A program made the position numbers and the translations under genes. The notes beneath the pieces are model-generated. The model made no database searches and was not told the origin of the DNA. It saw only the letters and a list, made by a program, of their open reading frames with translations. Shown here piece by piece: positions 18,547 through 26,932 of a stretch of 64,000 nt of DNA. Origin of the DNA: CAZOEL01 sp964578835 (lineage in GTDB: Bacteria; Desulfobacterota; Syntrophobacteria; Syntrophobacterales; Syntrophobacteraceae). The stretch spans positions 1-64,000 of the forward strand of contig CAZOEL010000003.1 of assembly GCA_964578835.1 (NCBI GenBank). The letters are read 5' to 3'. The stretch's first letter is position 1. Every line of letters starts with the position of its first letter.

Positions 18547-19521
18547 ATGGATGCAGTGCGAAAGAACATATTGATTGCAGTGGACGGCTCAGAGCAGTCA
18601 CCTGAAACAGTGCGCTACGTCGGCAACCTCTTTCCGGACGGGCGAGCTAAAATAACTCTTTTGCATGTCATGGATCTCTTGCCGAAGGACCTCTCAGATT
18701 ACAGATCCGGCCCCGATCCACGCTATGAGGTGAGCGGGGTTCGAGAGTGGGCGTACGAGCAGGTTGGTAGAGTTGAGGCGTTCATGGAAAATACAATGCG
18801 GCTCTTGATCGGCATGGGGTATAGAAAGGAAGACATCACCGTTGTTGTAAGAGACAGAGTCTTAGACACAGTGCGAGACATCGCTCAAGAGGGACAGCGG
18901 GGAGGCGGCGATGCCTTGGTGGTCGGGCATTCGGTGGTGAGCCTCATTAGGGGTTTGCCTCTTGAGAACATTTCAGAAGGGCTTGTTGCGCTTCTCAGCC
19001 GGCTGCCGGTATGGGTTGTAGGAGGGAGCCCCGATACAAACAAGATTCTTATCGCCGTTGACAACTCGCGGGATGCTAAGACCAAGAGAGTGTTGAATTA
19101 TGTTGCAGATTTTTTTCCAAATCCTCCTCACCCTGAATTCCTCCTTCTCCATGTCAGTAGCAGGAGGACCCTGCCTGAGCCCGAATTGAGGGGACTCCGT
19201 TCCGTCCATGAGAGCAGAGACTGGACGGAGCGGGTGGAGAGAGATTTTCGGGCGGGTGAGCACGGGATGGAATCGTATTTTCAGGAGTGCATAGCAGAAA
19301 TGGCGCGAAGGGGAATAAATCGGAATCGAGTAAAGACCAAGGTGCTTGATGAGTCTACGAGCCGCTCAGAGGCCATAGTGCGTGAAGGCCTCGATGGAAA
19401 TTATGGAACCATAGTTATAGGAAGAAAAGCCCTCTCGAAGATCGACGAAGCCATCAGGGGCAGGGTGAGCAGTAAGATCCTCCAATTGGCGACAAATAAC
19501 GCAGTGTGGGTGGTGCACTGA
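18547..19521 (+). CDS. Tandem universal stress protein (two UspA domains)
   Basis: This 324-residue cytoplasmic protein carries two UspA folds. Each starts with the canonical first strand: NILIAVDGSEQS at about residue 7 and KILIAVDNSRDA at about 166. Each ends with a beta strand (LPVWVV and NAVWVVH). The ATP-binding glycine pattern is recognisable in the second domain (VIGRKALSKIDEAIRGRVSS) and only partial in the first, so nucleotide binding may be limited to one half. GGAGATAAAAG is an excellent ribosome binding site. Tandem Usp proteins are induced in growth arrest and energy stress. No linked regulator is present. Confidence 0.92.
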   Translation: MDAVRKNILIAVDGSEQSPETVRYVGNLFPDGRAKITLLHVMDLLPKDLSDYRSGPDPRYEVSGVREWAYEQVGRVEAFMENTMRLLIGMGYRKEDITVVVRDRVLDTVRDIAQEGQRGGGDALVVGHSVVSLIRGLPLENISEGLVALLSRLPVWVVGGSPDTNKILIAVDNSRDAKTKRVLNYVADFFPNPPHPEFLLLHVSSRRTLPEPELRGLRSVHESRDWTERVERDFRAGEHGMESYFQECIAEMARRGINRNRVKTKVLDESTSRSEAIVREGLDGNYGTIVIGRKALSKIDEAIRGRVSSKILQLATNNAVWVVH

Positions 19522-19843
19522 AGGATGAGTAAGGAGCATCCTATAGCTCCAGACCTCCAGATTGTTTATTACTGCAGCCTCCTTCGAAATTAAGTCCGAT
19601 CGCCTTCGGTCTGTGCTGCCGAAGCATTGCAATTTGTACCAGAACGCTATTGGAGGAATTCTTTAATCTTACGTATCTTACGGTTCACCTTGCCACTAAA
19701 GACCCTCCGAGCGCCAAGTTCAATAACCATCGTTTTCTCTCATCCTACTAGTACAGCTACGCGGAAGTCCCGCGCCAGTTCCGAAGTGCGGGCCGAAGGG
19801 TGCGATCCATCCCAAACCGGCACGGCAAATCAGCCGAACAGTA
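19522..19843. other. Intergenic stretch with a possible 27-residue leftward ORF
   Basis: A leftward ATG-started frame at 19647-19730 encodes a basic 27-residue peptide (MVIELGARRVFSGKVNRKIR and onward) with only AGAGAAAACG before it. ACTAGTAC (19747-19754) and GTACTAGT (19841-19848) form an 8-bp inverted repeat about 86 bases apart, the second overlapping the arfB stop. I cannot assign a function to either. Confidence 0.3.
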
Positions 19844-20269
19844 CTAGTCCTCTATCGACACTCTCTTCGACCTCTCCCGCTTCACGGAGCCACGCTGTTT
19901 CTTCTCTTCCAGTCTCCGTTCCTTGGCGACCCGGCTCACACGGGTTTTCTTCCTGATCGGAAGTTGATGGAGCGCCGCCCGCATGAGCTCCACGAACCGC
20001 TCCACCGCTGCCTCCCGGTTTGCGAGCTGGCTTCGGGTGGACTGCGACACGACACGCAAAATCCGGTCCTTCCCGACCCGGCTCCCAAGGCGGCACACGA
20101 TGAGCTCCTTGTCCTCCTCGGTTAGGCTCGGTGAGTTTGCAAGGTCAAACCAAAGAGTGATTTTTGAGCTCACCTTATTCACGTTCTGCCCACCCGGTCC
20201 ACTACTGCGAGAGGCAGTAAAGGTGAGCTCCTCTTCTGGAATCGAAATTCGCTCATTGATTGTGATCAT
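19844..20269 (-). CDS. arfB: ArfB (YaeJ)-like ribosome rescue peptidyl-tRNA hydrolase
   Basis: This 141-residue protein has the release-factor GGQ motif in SSGPGGQNVNKVSSKITLWF and the basic C-terminal tail (RKKTRVSRVAKERRLEEKK and onward) typical of ArfB. In that family the tail enters the empty mRNA channel of stalled ribosomes while GGQ hydrolyses the peptidyl-tRNA. It lacks the codon-recognition domains of RF1/RF2. The start was placed at MITINERI, which matches the family's usual start; a longer frame adds nine residues. It is a single-gene unit, with no close partner on the same strand. Confidence 0.95.
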   Translation of the reverse strand: MITINERISIPEEELTFTASRSSGPGGQNVNKVSSKITLWFDLANSPSLTEEDKELIVCRLGSRVGKDRILRVVSQSTRSQLANREAAVERFVELMRAALHQLPIRKKTRVSRVAKERRLEEKKQRGSVKRERSKRVSIED

Positions 20270-20384
20270 CTTTTCAGCTCTATTCTCAAAGCTCATGGGT
20301 TTTGACTTATTATGTTATCCATGCAACAGCCTTCCTGCCTTATCCGCCCTCCAGAGCCCCCTTGTCAAGGTGTTTAAGGCCATT

Positions 20385-20714
20385 CTATCCCTTGAGAGCC
20401 TTGAACCACTTCACTGCCTCCCTTTTCGACGGATCCTCGAGAATAAGAACAGCTGTGTCCCTCTGATAGTCGAAAAGCGGAGAGAACTGAGACTTGGCCT
20501 TCTCCGTGAAGAGAGAGGCATGACCTGAAGAGTGCTCGTGAGTGATTACCATGAAGGTAAGGAGAGAGTTTCGCGCAACATTTAAGGTCAAATTTTGAGG
20601 AGACCTTGAACCAGCCCATGGACCGGCCTTCACCAAGCCGCAGGCGCCGATTCTTCCGATGTGGATTTCCCCGCTGGAAACCTCACCCAAATGATCCCTG
20701 TCATTGAAGTGCAT
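20385..20714 (-). CDS. Doubtful hypothetical protein
   Basis: This 109-codon leftward frame has fairly protein-like composition in its second half (LLTFMVITHEHSSGHASLF to a C-terminal KWFKALKG) but no recognisable family and no ribosome binding site before the ATG. It may be a real small gene, a degraded one, or chance. The rest of 20297-20895 shows no other candidate. Confidence 0.28.
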   Translation of the reverse strand: MHFNDRDHLGEVSSGEIHIGRIGACGLVKAGPWAGSRSPQNLTLNVARNSLLTFMVITHEHSSGHASLFTEKAKSQFSPLFDYQRDTAVLILEDPSKREAVKWFKALKG

Positions 20715-20895
20715 TAGGAGATTATAGGAGCATACTACAGAGTTCCTGGTGACATTTTACAGCCGGGGAGGGCAGGAAAGCGCTACACATTCCTTGAATG
20801 CATCTGGTGACCGGAAAGGCGCAGTTGGGCGTCATGAAACGGCAGGGCCTTTTGCCCTATCTCCAACCCTGCCGTCTTGTTCTTATCGAAACAAA

Positions 20896-21510
20896 TTACA
20901 CGAAATAATTCCTCTTCAATCCTGTCAGCCCCAACAACCCGGAGCCAAACAACCACACTGCGCCGGGAATGGGGACAGGAGCCACATTGACGTTGTCGAA
21001 CTGAATGGGAGCATCTGCCTGGTTCCAGCTCAGCAATATGATGTTTTGAAAGCCATCATTGAAATCGAAATTCTGCATGCTGAGGAGATTGTCCACGGAA
21101 AATATCTGCGACACGACTGTTCCGTCATGCTTCACGCCGCTGAACTCTACTTCAGAAGTCATGTCCGCCGTAAAAAGACCCGCAAGGCCTATCGAATAGA
21201 TACTAAAATATCCACCGCCAACCGTTGTAAGGACTGTCTGGCCATGCCAGTTGTCGTTTATCAGAGCTGTCGAACCCGTAAACCCAGAGGCCTGAAGCCC
21301 GAAGGTGGAAAACGACGGATCAAATCCGCTGCTTTCGACGGTGGCGGTATTGGTGAAAAGAAAACCACCTTCTTCGTAAGTCGCCCCGTGCTGGACGATG
21401 TCCATATCATCATGGCTCAAGCTCTCGAACGTGACGGTATAGGCGTGCGAAGCCGCCGCGAGGCCGAGGATGCCCATCATGAGACAAATTGTGAGAATAG
21501 CCTTTTTCAT
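20896..21510 (-). CDS. PEP-CTERM-type exported protein
   Basis: This 204-residue protein starts MKKAILTICLMMGILG, a clear Sec signal peptide, with cleavage likely after SHA (near residue 22). GGGAG precedes the ATG. The mature part is a beta-rich domain without cysteines. The C-terminus is a sorting signal of the PEP-CTERM variant type: VPIPGAVWLFGSGLLGLTG followed by a short basic end. Such signals are processed by exosortase, and the proteins are linked to extracellular polysaccharide. No exosortase gene is in this window. The Tat phosphoesterase gene is 38 bases upstream and probably co-transcribed. Confidence 0.88.
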   Translation of the reverse strand: MKKAILTICLMMGILGLAAASHAYTVTFESLSHDDMDIVQHGATYEEGGFLFTNTATVESSGFDPSFSTFGLQASGFTGSTALINDNWHGQTVLTTVGGGYFSIYSIGLAGLFTADMTSEVEFSGVKHDGTVVSQIFSVDNLLSMQNFDFNDGFQNIILLSWNQADAPIQFDNVNVAPVPIPGAVWLFGSGLLGLTGLKRNYFV

Positions 21511-21548
21511 TCGATTTTCTCCCTGTTTATTTCCGCTTATTCTGAGGT

Positions 21549-23252
21549 TTAGAGCTTCTTTGCTGCAAAGTCGCCATCGCGGTTCACAACAGCCCAAACA
21601 GTGGACGTAGTCGGATCAACGCCGTAGGTCCCAAGGCCGTATGTAGATCTGTAAGGCCCATATCTGAACTGTTTGGACCCTCCAAAATTCTTGTCGACGG
21701 CGTTAGCCCAGTCCCCGTTCAGCTCCCGCCAAGCCAGGCAGAACCTTCCGCTAACCAGATCGCTGGGACGAACCTTCTTCGAATCGTAGGAAAGCGAAAG
21801 CGCAAAAACGTCTGCCTCTTTCGACTCATCGGCTTCGGGCAGATATCCGGAATAGTCTATGCCGCCCGATGGCTTTTCCCAAAGGCTCAGATTGTCCACC
21901 ATCCCCCACAGGCTCAGGATGTCGCTGGCGAGATTGTCGGAAGGCGCGGCATCGGACCAGCCGGTGTTGACGGTCTTCGAGAGCTGACGCCCGAGATAGT
22001 CTGTTTCCGTGTTTCCGTTCACTCCCGCCAGGATCTTTACAGTCGTCTTGTAGTAGGAGTCTAGCACCGAGGTATAGGACTCGTTGCGACCAATTTTGAA
22101 CTGCTTGCCGTTGAGGCTGTAACCGAAGCTTTCGCGAAGGTAGAAGTTGAAAACTCCCGGAGGGAGTATAAGGTCGGTGTCGCCATAATTGCTTCTATGG
22201 CTTGCAGAGTAGAAATCCCCATAGACGCGCGGACCATCGACCGTGAAAATGTAATAGCCTATGGTGAACATCTCCTGGGTGAGCGGCGTTTCACGTCCGT
22301 CGTCACCGCTTGCTGGAATGTAGAACTTGTAGCTGTTCGACGAGCATATGATCTGGCCGATTTCAGCCGAGCCGTCATTGGTCCTGACGATGGAGCGGTG
22401 GTGCATGTGATCGTGGCCGCCGAGCTGGTAGCGAACGCCGTTTTGAGCGAGGCTCTTGATGAACTCATTACGCGGGGTCGCATTCGCGGTCAGACTGCTG
22501 CCGAAAAGCACATCCTTGTGGTTCTGGCCGATCATGTTTTTGTGGGAAAAGACAAACGCGTGGCTGTCGGAGGGCTTTGCAGACAGGACCGAGTCAACCC
22601 AGGCCACCTGATCGACAGCATTGCCGTTATAGCCGGTGCCATAGCCGCTCAAGTTCGAGCCGTCAGCCCTGACGAACTGGTCGATCAGCACGCACCGTAC
22701 GTTTTCATAATCAAACGAATAGCTCAGTCCTTTGAGTCTTTCACCCGTTGGATCGAGTGAGGTGAAGCTAAGAATCGGGCTTTCGAAATTCGTGGCGCCG
22801 AATACGTGAGCGCCATTTCCCTGCATCTGCGGAAACAAGTCTCTCATTTCCAGGGCTGCCGTCTTTGTAGACTCGTGATTGCCGCGAACGGGGTAGAACC
22901 CGATGCCGGCATCGTAGAGCGCCTGTGCATGGTCGGCGCGCGTGGGCAGCGTGCGAAGGCCGCTAACGGATTCAACATCGACCAGGTCGCCAACCTGGAT
23001 GACAAACTTACAGTCATGGTTGATGAACTGGCCGTTAAGAGCATCGATGATCGTGGTCGCACAGGAAGCGGGTTCACCACCAGAGCTGCTGCCCGTTCGC
23101 CACTGGGTATCGGCCATAACGCCGAATTTCCAGGCGCCCGGGGAGGCCAGCGCTCTTCTTGGCGCAAGCAGTGGCGTGTACATGGAAACGGCAAGGCCAG
23201 CAAGACCCGCGCCACTAAATTTTAGGAAATTTCTTCTGCTTATCGTCTGCAT
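21549..23252 (-). CDS. Tat-exported calcineurin-like metallophosphoesterase
   Basis: This 567-residue protein begins MQTISRRNFLKFSGAGLAG, a textbook twin-arginine signal, with a probable ALA cleavage site near residue 36. The metallophosphoesterase signature follows: GVMADTQW, IQVGDLVD, VRGNHES, VFSHKNMIG and LGGHDHMHH, giving all metal-binding Asp, Asn and His residues of the dinuclear site. The C-terminal 250 residues are a separate region of unknown function. It would act in the periplasm or outside; the substrate is unknown. It heads a pair with the PEP-CTERM gene, and a c-di-GMP-I riboswitch lies about 350 bases upstream on the same strand. Confidence 0.9.
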   Translation of the reverse strand: MQTISRRNFLKFSGAGLAGLAVSMYTPLLAPRRALASPGAWKFGVMADTQWRTGSSSGGEPASCATTIIDALNGQFINHDCKFVIQVGDLVDVESVSGLRTLPTRADHAQALYDAGIGFYPVRGNHESTKTAALEMRDLFPQMQGNGAHVFGATNFESPILSFTSLDPTGERLKGLSYSFDYENVRCVLIDQFVRADGSNLSGYGTGYNGNAVDQVAWVDSVLSAKPSDSHAFVFSHKNMIGQNHKDVLFGSSLTANATPRNEFIKSLAQNGVRYQLGGHDHMHHRSIVRTNDGSAEIGQIICSSNSYKFYIPASGDDGRETPLTQEMFTIGYYIFTVDGPRVYGDFYSASHRSNYGDTDLILPPGVFNFYLRESFGYSLNGKQFKIGRNESYTSVLDSYYKTTVKILAGVNGNTETDYLGRQLSKTVNTGWSDAAPSDNLASDILSLWGMVDNLSLWEKPSGGIDYSGYLPEADESKEADVFALSLSYDSKKVRPSDLVSGRFCLAWRELNGDWANAVDKNFGGSKQFRYGPYRSTYGLGTYGVDPTTSTVWAVVNRDGDFAAKKL

Positions 23253-23313
23253 AATGTACTCTCCAAAAGTTGTCTAAGCACCCGAGCAGAAGTCTTCTAA
23301 CATTTCGTATTAT

Positions 23314-23380
23314 CCGCTCATGCTGAGCTTGTCGAAGCATGAACAGCACATTCGCCCTTCGACAAGCTCAGGGCGAGCGG
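23314..23380. repeat. Large inverted repeat (TTCGACAAGCTCAGG type)
   Basis: The left arm contains CTGAGCTTGTCGAAG, and the right arm CTTCGACAAGCTCAG, its exact complement. Outer matches CCGCTC and GAGCGG extend the arms. This sequence is a widespread dispersed palindromic repeat in bacterial genomes. It lies in the leader of the phosphoesterase gene and would form a strong hairpin there. Confidence 0.8.
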
Positions 23381-23599
23381 TTTGTTTGTTAAGAAACTTC
23401 TGTTCGGATGCTTATAAGAGAAAACCCGATGTCGTTTGATGACTGGACAACAAAACACCTACCACGGTCTGGAACGTGGATTTCTCACCTCCCTTCTTCC
23501 CGACATGGCCCTCAGCCTGGTTCTTGAAAACCTTGGCCTTAAACCGATGGTATCGTGGTTGAGAGCTTCCCGATGCCGCCAATCAGTCAGCGTAATACC

Positions 23600-23698
23600 A
23601 ACCAGGAAAGCGAACCGCCTGGAGGCAACCCGGCTTTCTCATGGAGACCCGTGGCTTTCCGTCCCCACCTCGCGATGGGTTTGGCTTTGTCATTTTCA
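23600..23698 (-). ncRNA. c-di-GMP-I (GEMM) riboswitch
   Basis: Read leftward, the segment contains AAAGCCAAACC, a stem closed by the GNRA loop GCGA (CCCATC-GCGA-GGTGGG), then GGGACGGAAAGCCACGGGTC and AGCCGGGTTGCC. These are the conserved blocks of GEMM-I aptamers as found in deltaproteobacteria, including the tetraloop and its receptor strand. AAAGC and GCTTT can close the outer helix. It senses cyclic di-GMP. The first gene downstream is the Tat phosphoesterase, about 350 bases away, followed by the PEP-CTERM gene. I cannot tell from sequence whether it acts as an on or off switch. Confidence 0.85.
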
Positions 23699-23741
23699 GT
23701 ACGGTAAGGGGTGAACGTTCTAAGAGGGATTCGCTTTGCCA

Positions 23742-23835
23742 TTAAAATACAAAAGCCCAGACGCAATCCGCTTCTCCGACGCTGACCCCATCGAAAGACG
23801 GTTTACACCTGGGCTTTCTGGGTCCTCCTTCAGTA
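23742..23835 (-). ncRNA. Candidate structured RNA or terminator upstream of the GEMM
   Basis: Read leftward, AGCCCAG (at about 23818) pairs with CTGGGCT (at about 23755), enclosing 50 bases with an inner stem resembling a GEMM P2 (TAAACCGTC, TTTC loop, GATGGGG). The 3' side runs into TTTTGTATTTT, as in an intrinsic terminator. The conserved GACGCAAAGCC block is missing, so it is not called a riboswitch. The remaining bases of 23253-24105 show no gene. Confidence 0.35.
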
Positions 23836-24105
23836 GAGGTCAGCAAAGTCCCCAAAAGTAATTCTTATTCATTTTGAGTACCGATTACCATATTCCAAGA
23901 AGGCGCGTGTGACAGAAAAGTTACAATTTAATAATAATTTCATTACAGTCGCCATTTAGTTTTTGGGACTCATGATAATTCGACCGGCGAATTGCGCTTT
24001 GCCCGGCTAGTCGAGATTTCATGCTTTGCCCTTGACATCCATGGGGCTGCGCTTTAGTCTCCAGCCGTCTTGTTGAATCTATTAAACCCGCTCAAAGGAG
24101 ATTTT

Positions 24106-24171
24106 ATGGCCACAACACGAATGGAGCTTGTGATGATTGCTGCCGGCGAAGGATATTCGCTGGGCGGTTGA
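24106..24171 (+). CDS. Possible 21-residue peptide with strong ribosome binding site
   Basis: CAAAGGAGATTTT precedes an ATG that opens a 21-codon frame (MATTRMELVMIAAGEGYSLG plus one residue). The ribosome binding site is one of the better ones in the window, but the peptide is short and unrecognised. It may be a leader peptide or the start of a decayed gene. The following 24172-24556 holds no supported gene. Confidence 0.28.
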   Translation: MATTRMELVMIAAGEGYSLGG

Positions 24172-24556
24172 TCGCCTATGCTTCCATAGCGTAAAGAATA
24201 CATTTTTCATCTTACCCGGAAGGACGACAGGGGCGCACTCACTCCCATCAGAGTCGAGAGACGCTTGGGCTTGCTTTTCTCTCCCTGACCTTGGTCTCCT
24301 TCTGTGCTTTCTCTTCTTGCGCTTCGGGTGAGGTGTAAATGCACTCCGACAGGGGAATGCGCGTTCATTTGACCGGCTTAGTCCGGCTCGAGCCATTCCT
24401 CCTCCGCTCCAGATGCTCCGGCGCCCGCCGCCGTGCGCTGGGACTTCTTTTCCGAGGTTCCGCGCCGCCAAAATGGTATCCTCCGCCAATCCGGCAGACA
24501 AATCCACCGACGATCTCAACCACACGAAATCACGCATACAAAAGGAATAATAAGCG

Positions 24557-25645
24557 ATGGATTGGAATACCATGACGCTCGAAGATATGGGATGGGACGA
24601 CTTTTTCGCGAAGGGCCTCGACGAGTCGGCAAACCCGACGCACAGACCCGCCAGGGTGACAGGAGTCAGGAGGGGCATTTTCCTCGTATTCGACGGCGGC
24701 GGCGAGCGCCAAGCAACTGTCTCGGGTCGTCTTTTGCATGATTGTGGCTCAGGCTCTCTTCATCCCGCCGTTGGGGACTGGGTAACCGTAAAGGAGAGCG
24801 CTGTAACAGGGGTGCTGCCGCGAAGAAACGCCTTGTCGCGCGGCGCTTCGGGAAGCCGGGGAAAGCAGGCTCCCGTATCCACGGAAGAGCAGGTAATCGC
24901 TGCCAACATTGATACCGTGTTTATCGTCACCGGGTTGGATCAAGACTATAACATCCGGCGCATCGAAAGGTGCCTGACGCTTGTCTACAACTGCGGATGC
25001 TCGCCGGTTGTCCTCCTTAACAAGGCCGATCTCCACCCGAAAATCGAGGTGGAAAGGTTCATTGAAGAGGTCGAGTCGGCGGCCGTTGCCGTCCCGGTCC
25101 ATGTCCTCTCCGCGAGAGACTCGCTTGGGCTCGAGGCGCTCGATAGCTACCTGGCGCCAGGAAAAACGGTGGCTTTGATCGGCTCCTCCGGCGTGGGCAA
25201 GTCCACGCTCGTAAACCGCATGGCCGGGGAAGCCAGACAGGCGACAAGGGAGGTGAGCGAAACCGACGGCAAGGGAGTGCACACCACCACTTCGAGGGAC
25301 CTCATCAGGCTTCACGGAGGCGGAGTGATCATAGACAACCCCGGCATTCGCGAAATCGCCTTCTGGAGCGAAGATGGCGGAATCGACTCGGTATTTCCAG
25401 AAATCGAAGCTCTGGCCGAAGGCTGCCGCTTCTCCGATTGCAGCCACCGGAACGAACCCGGATGCATGGTTCGGGAAGCTATCCGTTCCGGCAAACTCTC
25501 ATCCGATCGCTTCGAGAACTATATCAAGATGCGGCGTGAGCTCCACTATCTCTTGGAACGTCAGAAAAAGAGCGCCTCGAGGGTGGAAAAGGAGAGATGG
25601 AAGGAGATCGCCCTGATGACGAGAAAGTATAAGAACGACAGATGA
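24557..25645 (+). CDS. rsgA: RsgA small-subunit-dependent ribosome biogenesis GTPase
   Basis: This 362-residue protein is a circularly permuted GTPase: the G4 motif LNKADL (near 155) comes before G1 (IGSSGVGKSTLVNRM, near 212) and G3 (DNPGIRE, near 257). An OB fold occupies the N-terminus, and a zinc-binding module is at the C-terminus (CRFSDCSHRNEPGCMV, with Cys and His ligands). RsgA acts late in 30S maturation. AAGGAATAATAAGCG precedes the ATG. It stands alone between convergent or divergent neighbours. Confidence 0.97.
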   Translation: MDWNTMTLEDMGWDDFFAKGLDESANPTHRPARVTGVRRGIFLVFDGGGERQATVSGRLLHDCGSGSLHPAVGDWVTVKESAVTGVLPRRNALSRGASGSRGKQAPVSTEEQVIAANIDTVFIVTGLDQDYNIRRIERCLTLVYNCGCSPVVLLNKADLHPKIEVERFIEEVESAAVAVPVHVLSARDSLGLEALDSYLAPGKTVALIGSSGVGKSTLVNRMAGEARQATREVSETDGKGVHTTTSRDLIRLHGGGVIIDNPGIREIAFWSEDGGIDSVFPEIEALAEGCRFSDCSHRNEPGCMVREAIRSGKLSSDRFENYIKMRRELHYLLERQKKSASRVEKERWKEIALMTRKYKNDR

Positions 25646-25772
25646 AACCTTGGCCGGACTAGGTTCCAGCAACTTCCAGGACGCTTTGTATAGCCAAAAT
25701 TCGGCATATTCCATGGCGCGTCGACTCTCGCGGCGCGCCATCTCCTGGCTCACGTCGGACCCAGGTGAAGGA

Positions 25773-26906
25773 TCAAATCAGTGACTTGATCCCCGCCTCT
25801 TTACTCAGATCCTGGAATCTCTTCATTCCAAGTCCTTCCGCATCCCGTTGAAGAGAAACCCAGAGGCCGAGCTTCTCAAGCGCTTTGCCGCTATGGATCA
25901 GCTCTCGGCTCAACTCAATCCCGGCTTTGATATCCTTTGTGATGTCAACAAGGTAGAATATAGCTCCAGCATTGAGGCACGTCAGGTCGATGCATTCGGA
26001 AGAACCTGTTCCACTCAAAACCCTCATAAACCGGAGCGCCTCCTGCTTCATATCCCCCGTCGCCGCAACGGACGAGAAGTCTGAGCGTTTCAGTCCAAGA
26101 TCTTCAGGAGCAACAAAGAAAGATTGCTCGCTTCCGTCCGGACAGAATTCATGGATCAAGGTTTCCCCAATATTGGAAAGCTCATCCATGCCTTTTTCCT
26201 TTTTCGCATCAAATCCATGCACGACCATCGCTCTAGCGTAGCCAATCGCCTTCATGACCTCGGCCACCTTCGGAACAAGCTCGCGGGAATACACCCCTCG
26301 CAACCCATGAGTGGGGCGGCAGGGTCCCGCCAGAGATGCGGCGATGTTGAGAGTCGATCCAAAACGGATATCTGAGAGTATGCGAAAGAGCGAATGTGGA
26401 TGCACTTTCGGACTCATGCCGTTGAAGATCCCTATGCCGGCTTCTCTTATGCTCTTTAAAACCATAGCAACATCGCACTCCACGTCAATGCCGAGCATTT
26501 CGAGAAGATCGACCGCGCCGCAAGAGGATGTAAGAGCGCGGGCTCCGTGCCTCGCTATGCGGACTCCTCCAGAGGCAGCCACAATCGAAGCGGCGCTGCT
26601 CACGTTGAAAGTCTTCAGCTGGTCCATGCCCGTACCGGAATTCTCGACCAAAGGAGCTCCCAATCCGTTAGACGCTCGCACCGTATCAAATTCGGTGATG
26701 GCCTGCCATGCGCCGGCAATTTCTCCTGGAGTTTCTCCTTTGGAAACCAGGGCGGCGAGAAAAGCTCCCTGCTGCAAGTCGGGCTGCTCGTTTAGCAGGA
26801 GCTGTCTAAACATCTCGTAGCTCTCGTTCCGGCTGAGGTCTTCCTTCTGGATCAGCCGCTGGATGTTGCGCCCGAAATTTTTCAACGATTCATCTGAAGC
26901 TCTCAC
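25773..26906 (-). CDS. TrpD-family phosphoribosyltransferase, probably not for anthranilate
   Basis: This 377-residue protein shares the TrpD fold throughout. It has an N-terminal helical domain, the PRPP loop NSGTGMDQLKTFNVSSA at 89-105 (usual GTGGD is GTGMD), RHGARALTSSCGAVDLLE at 119-136, GLRGVYSRELVPKVAEVM in the middle, and the C-terminal NAGAIFYLV and SGKALEKL. In anthranilate phosphoribosyltransferases the HGNR Asn helps hold anthranilate; here it is Ala (HGAR), so another acceptor is likely. It starts at GTG after GAGAGGAGTGAAGAA, 26 bases from the dehydrogenase gene, under the cobalamin riboswitch at 28036-28235. No other trp gene is nearby. A role in activating a base, perhaps a cobamide lower ligand, is inference only. 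Confidence 0.85.
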   Translation of the reverse strand: MRASDESLKNFGRNIQRLIQKEDLSRNESYEMFRQLLLNEQPDLQQGAFLAALVSKGETPGEIAGAWQAITEFDTVRASNGLGAPLVENSGTGMDQLKTFNVSSAASIVAASGGVRIARHGARALTSSCGAVDLLEMLGIDVECDVAMVLKSIREAGIGIFNGMSPKVHPHSLFRILSDIRFGSTLNIAASLAGPCRPTHGLRGVYSRELVPKVAEVMKAIGYARAMVVHGFDAKKEKGMDELSNIGETLIHEFCPDGSEQSFFVAPEDLGLKRSDFSSVAATGDMKQEALRFMRVLSGTGSSECIDLTCLNAGAIFYLVDITKDIKAGIELSRELIHSGKALEKLGLWVSLQRDAEGLGMKRFQDLSKEAGIKSLI

Positions 26907-26932
26907 TTCTTCACTCCTCTCTTTCTTGACCC

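Noticed and set aside
19747..19848. ACTAGTAC/GTACTAGT inverted repeat as ends of a small mobile element
   Set aside because: The arms are only 8 bp, no target duplication is seen, and the right arm is inside the end of arfB.
24082..24678. Leftward 198-codon open frame containing GGGMARAGL, similar to the start of the Dcm protein
   Set aside because: It overlaps the start of rsgA on the other strand, has Arg/Ser-rich composition and no ribosome binding site. The short match uses different codons and does not continue into other methylase motifs.
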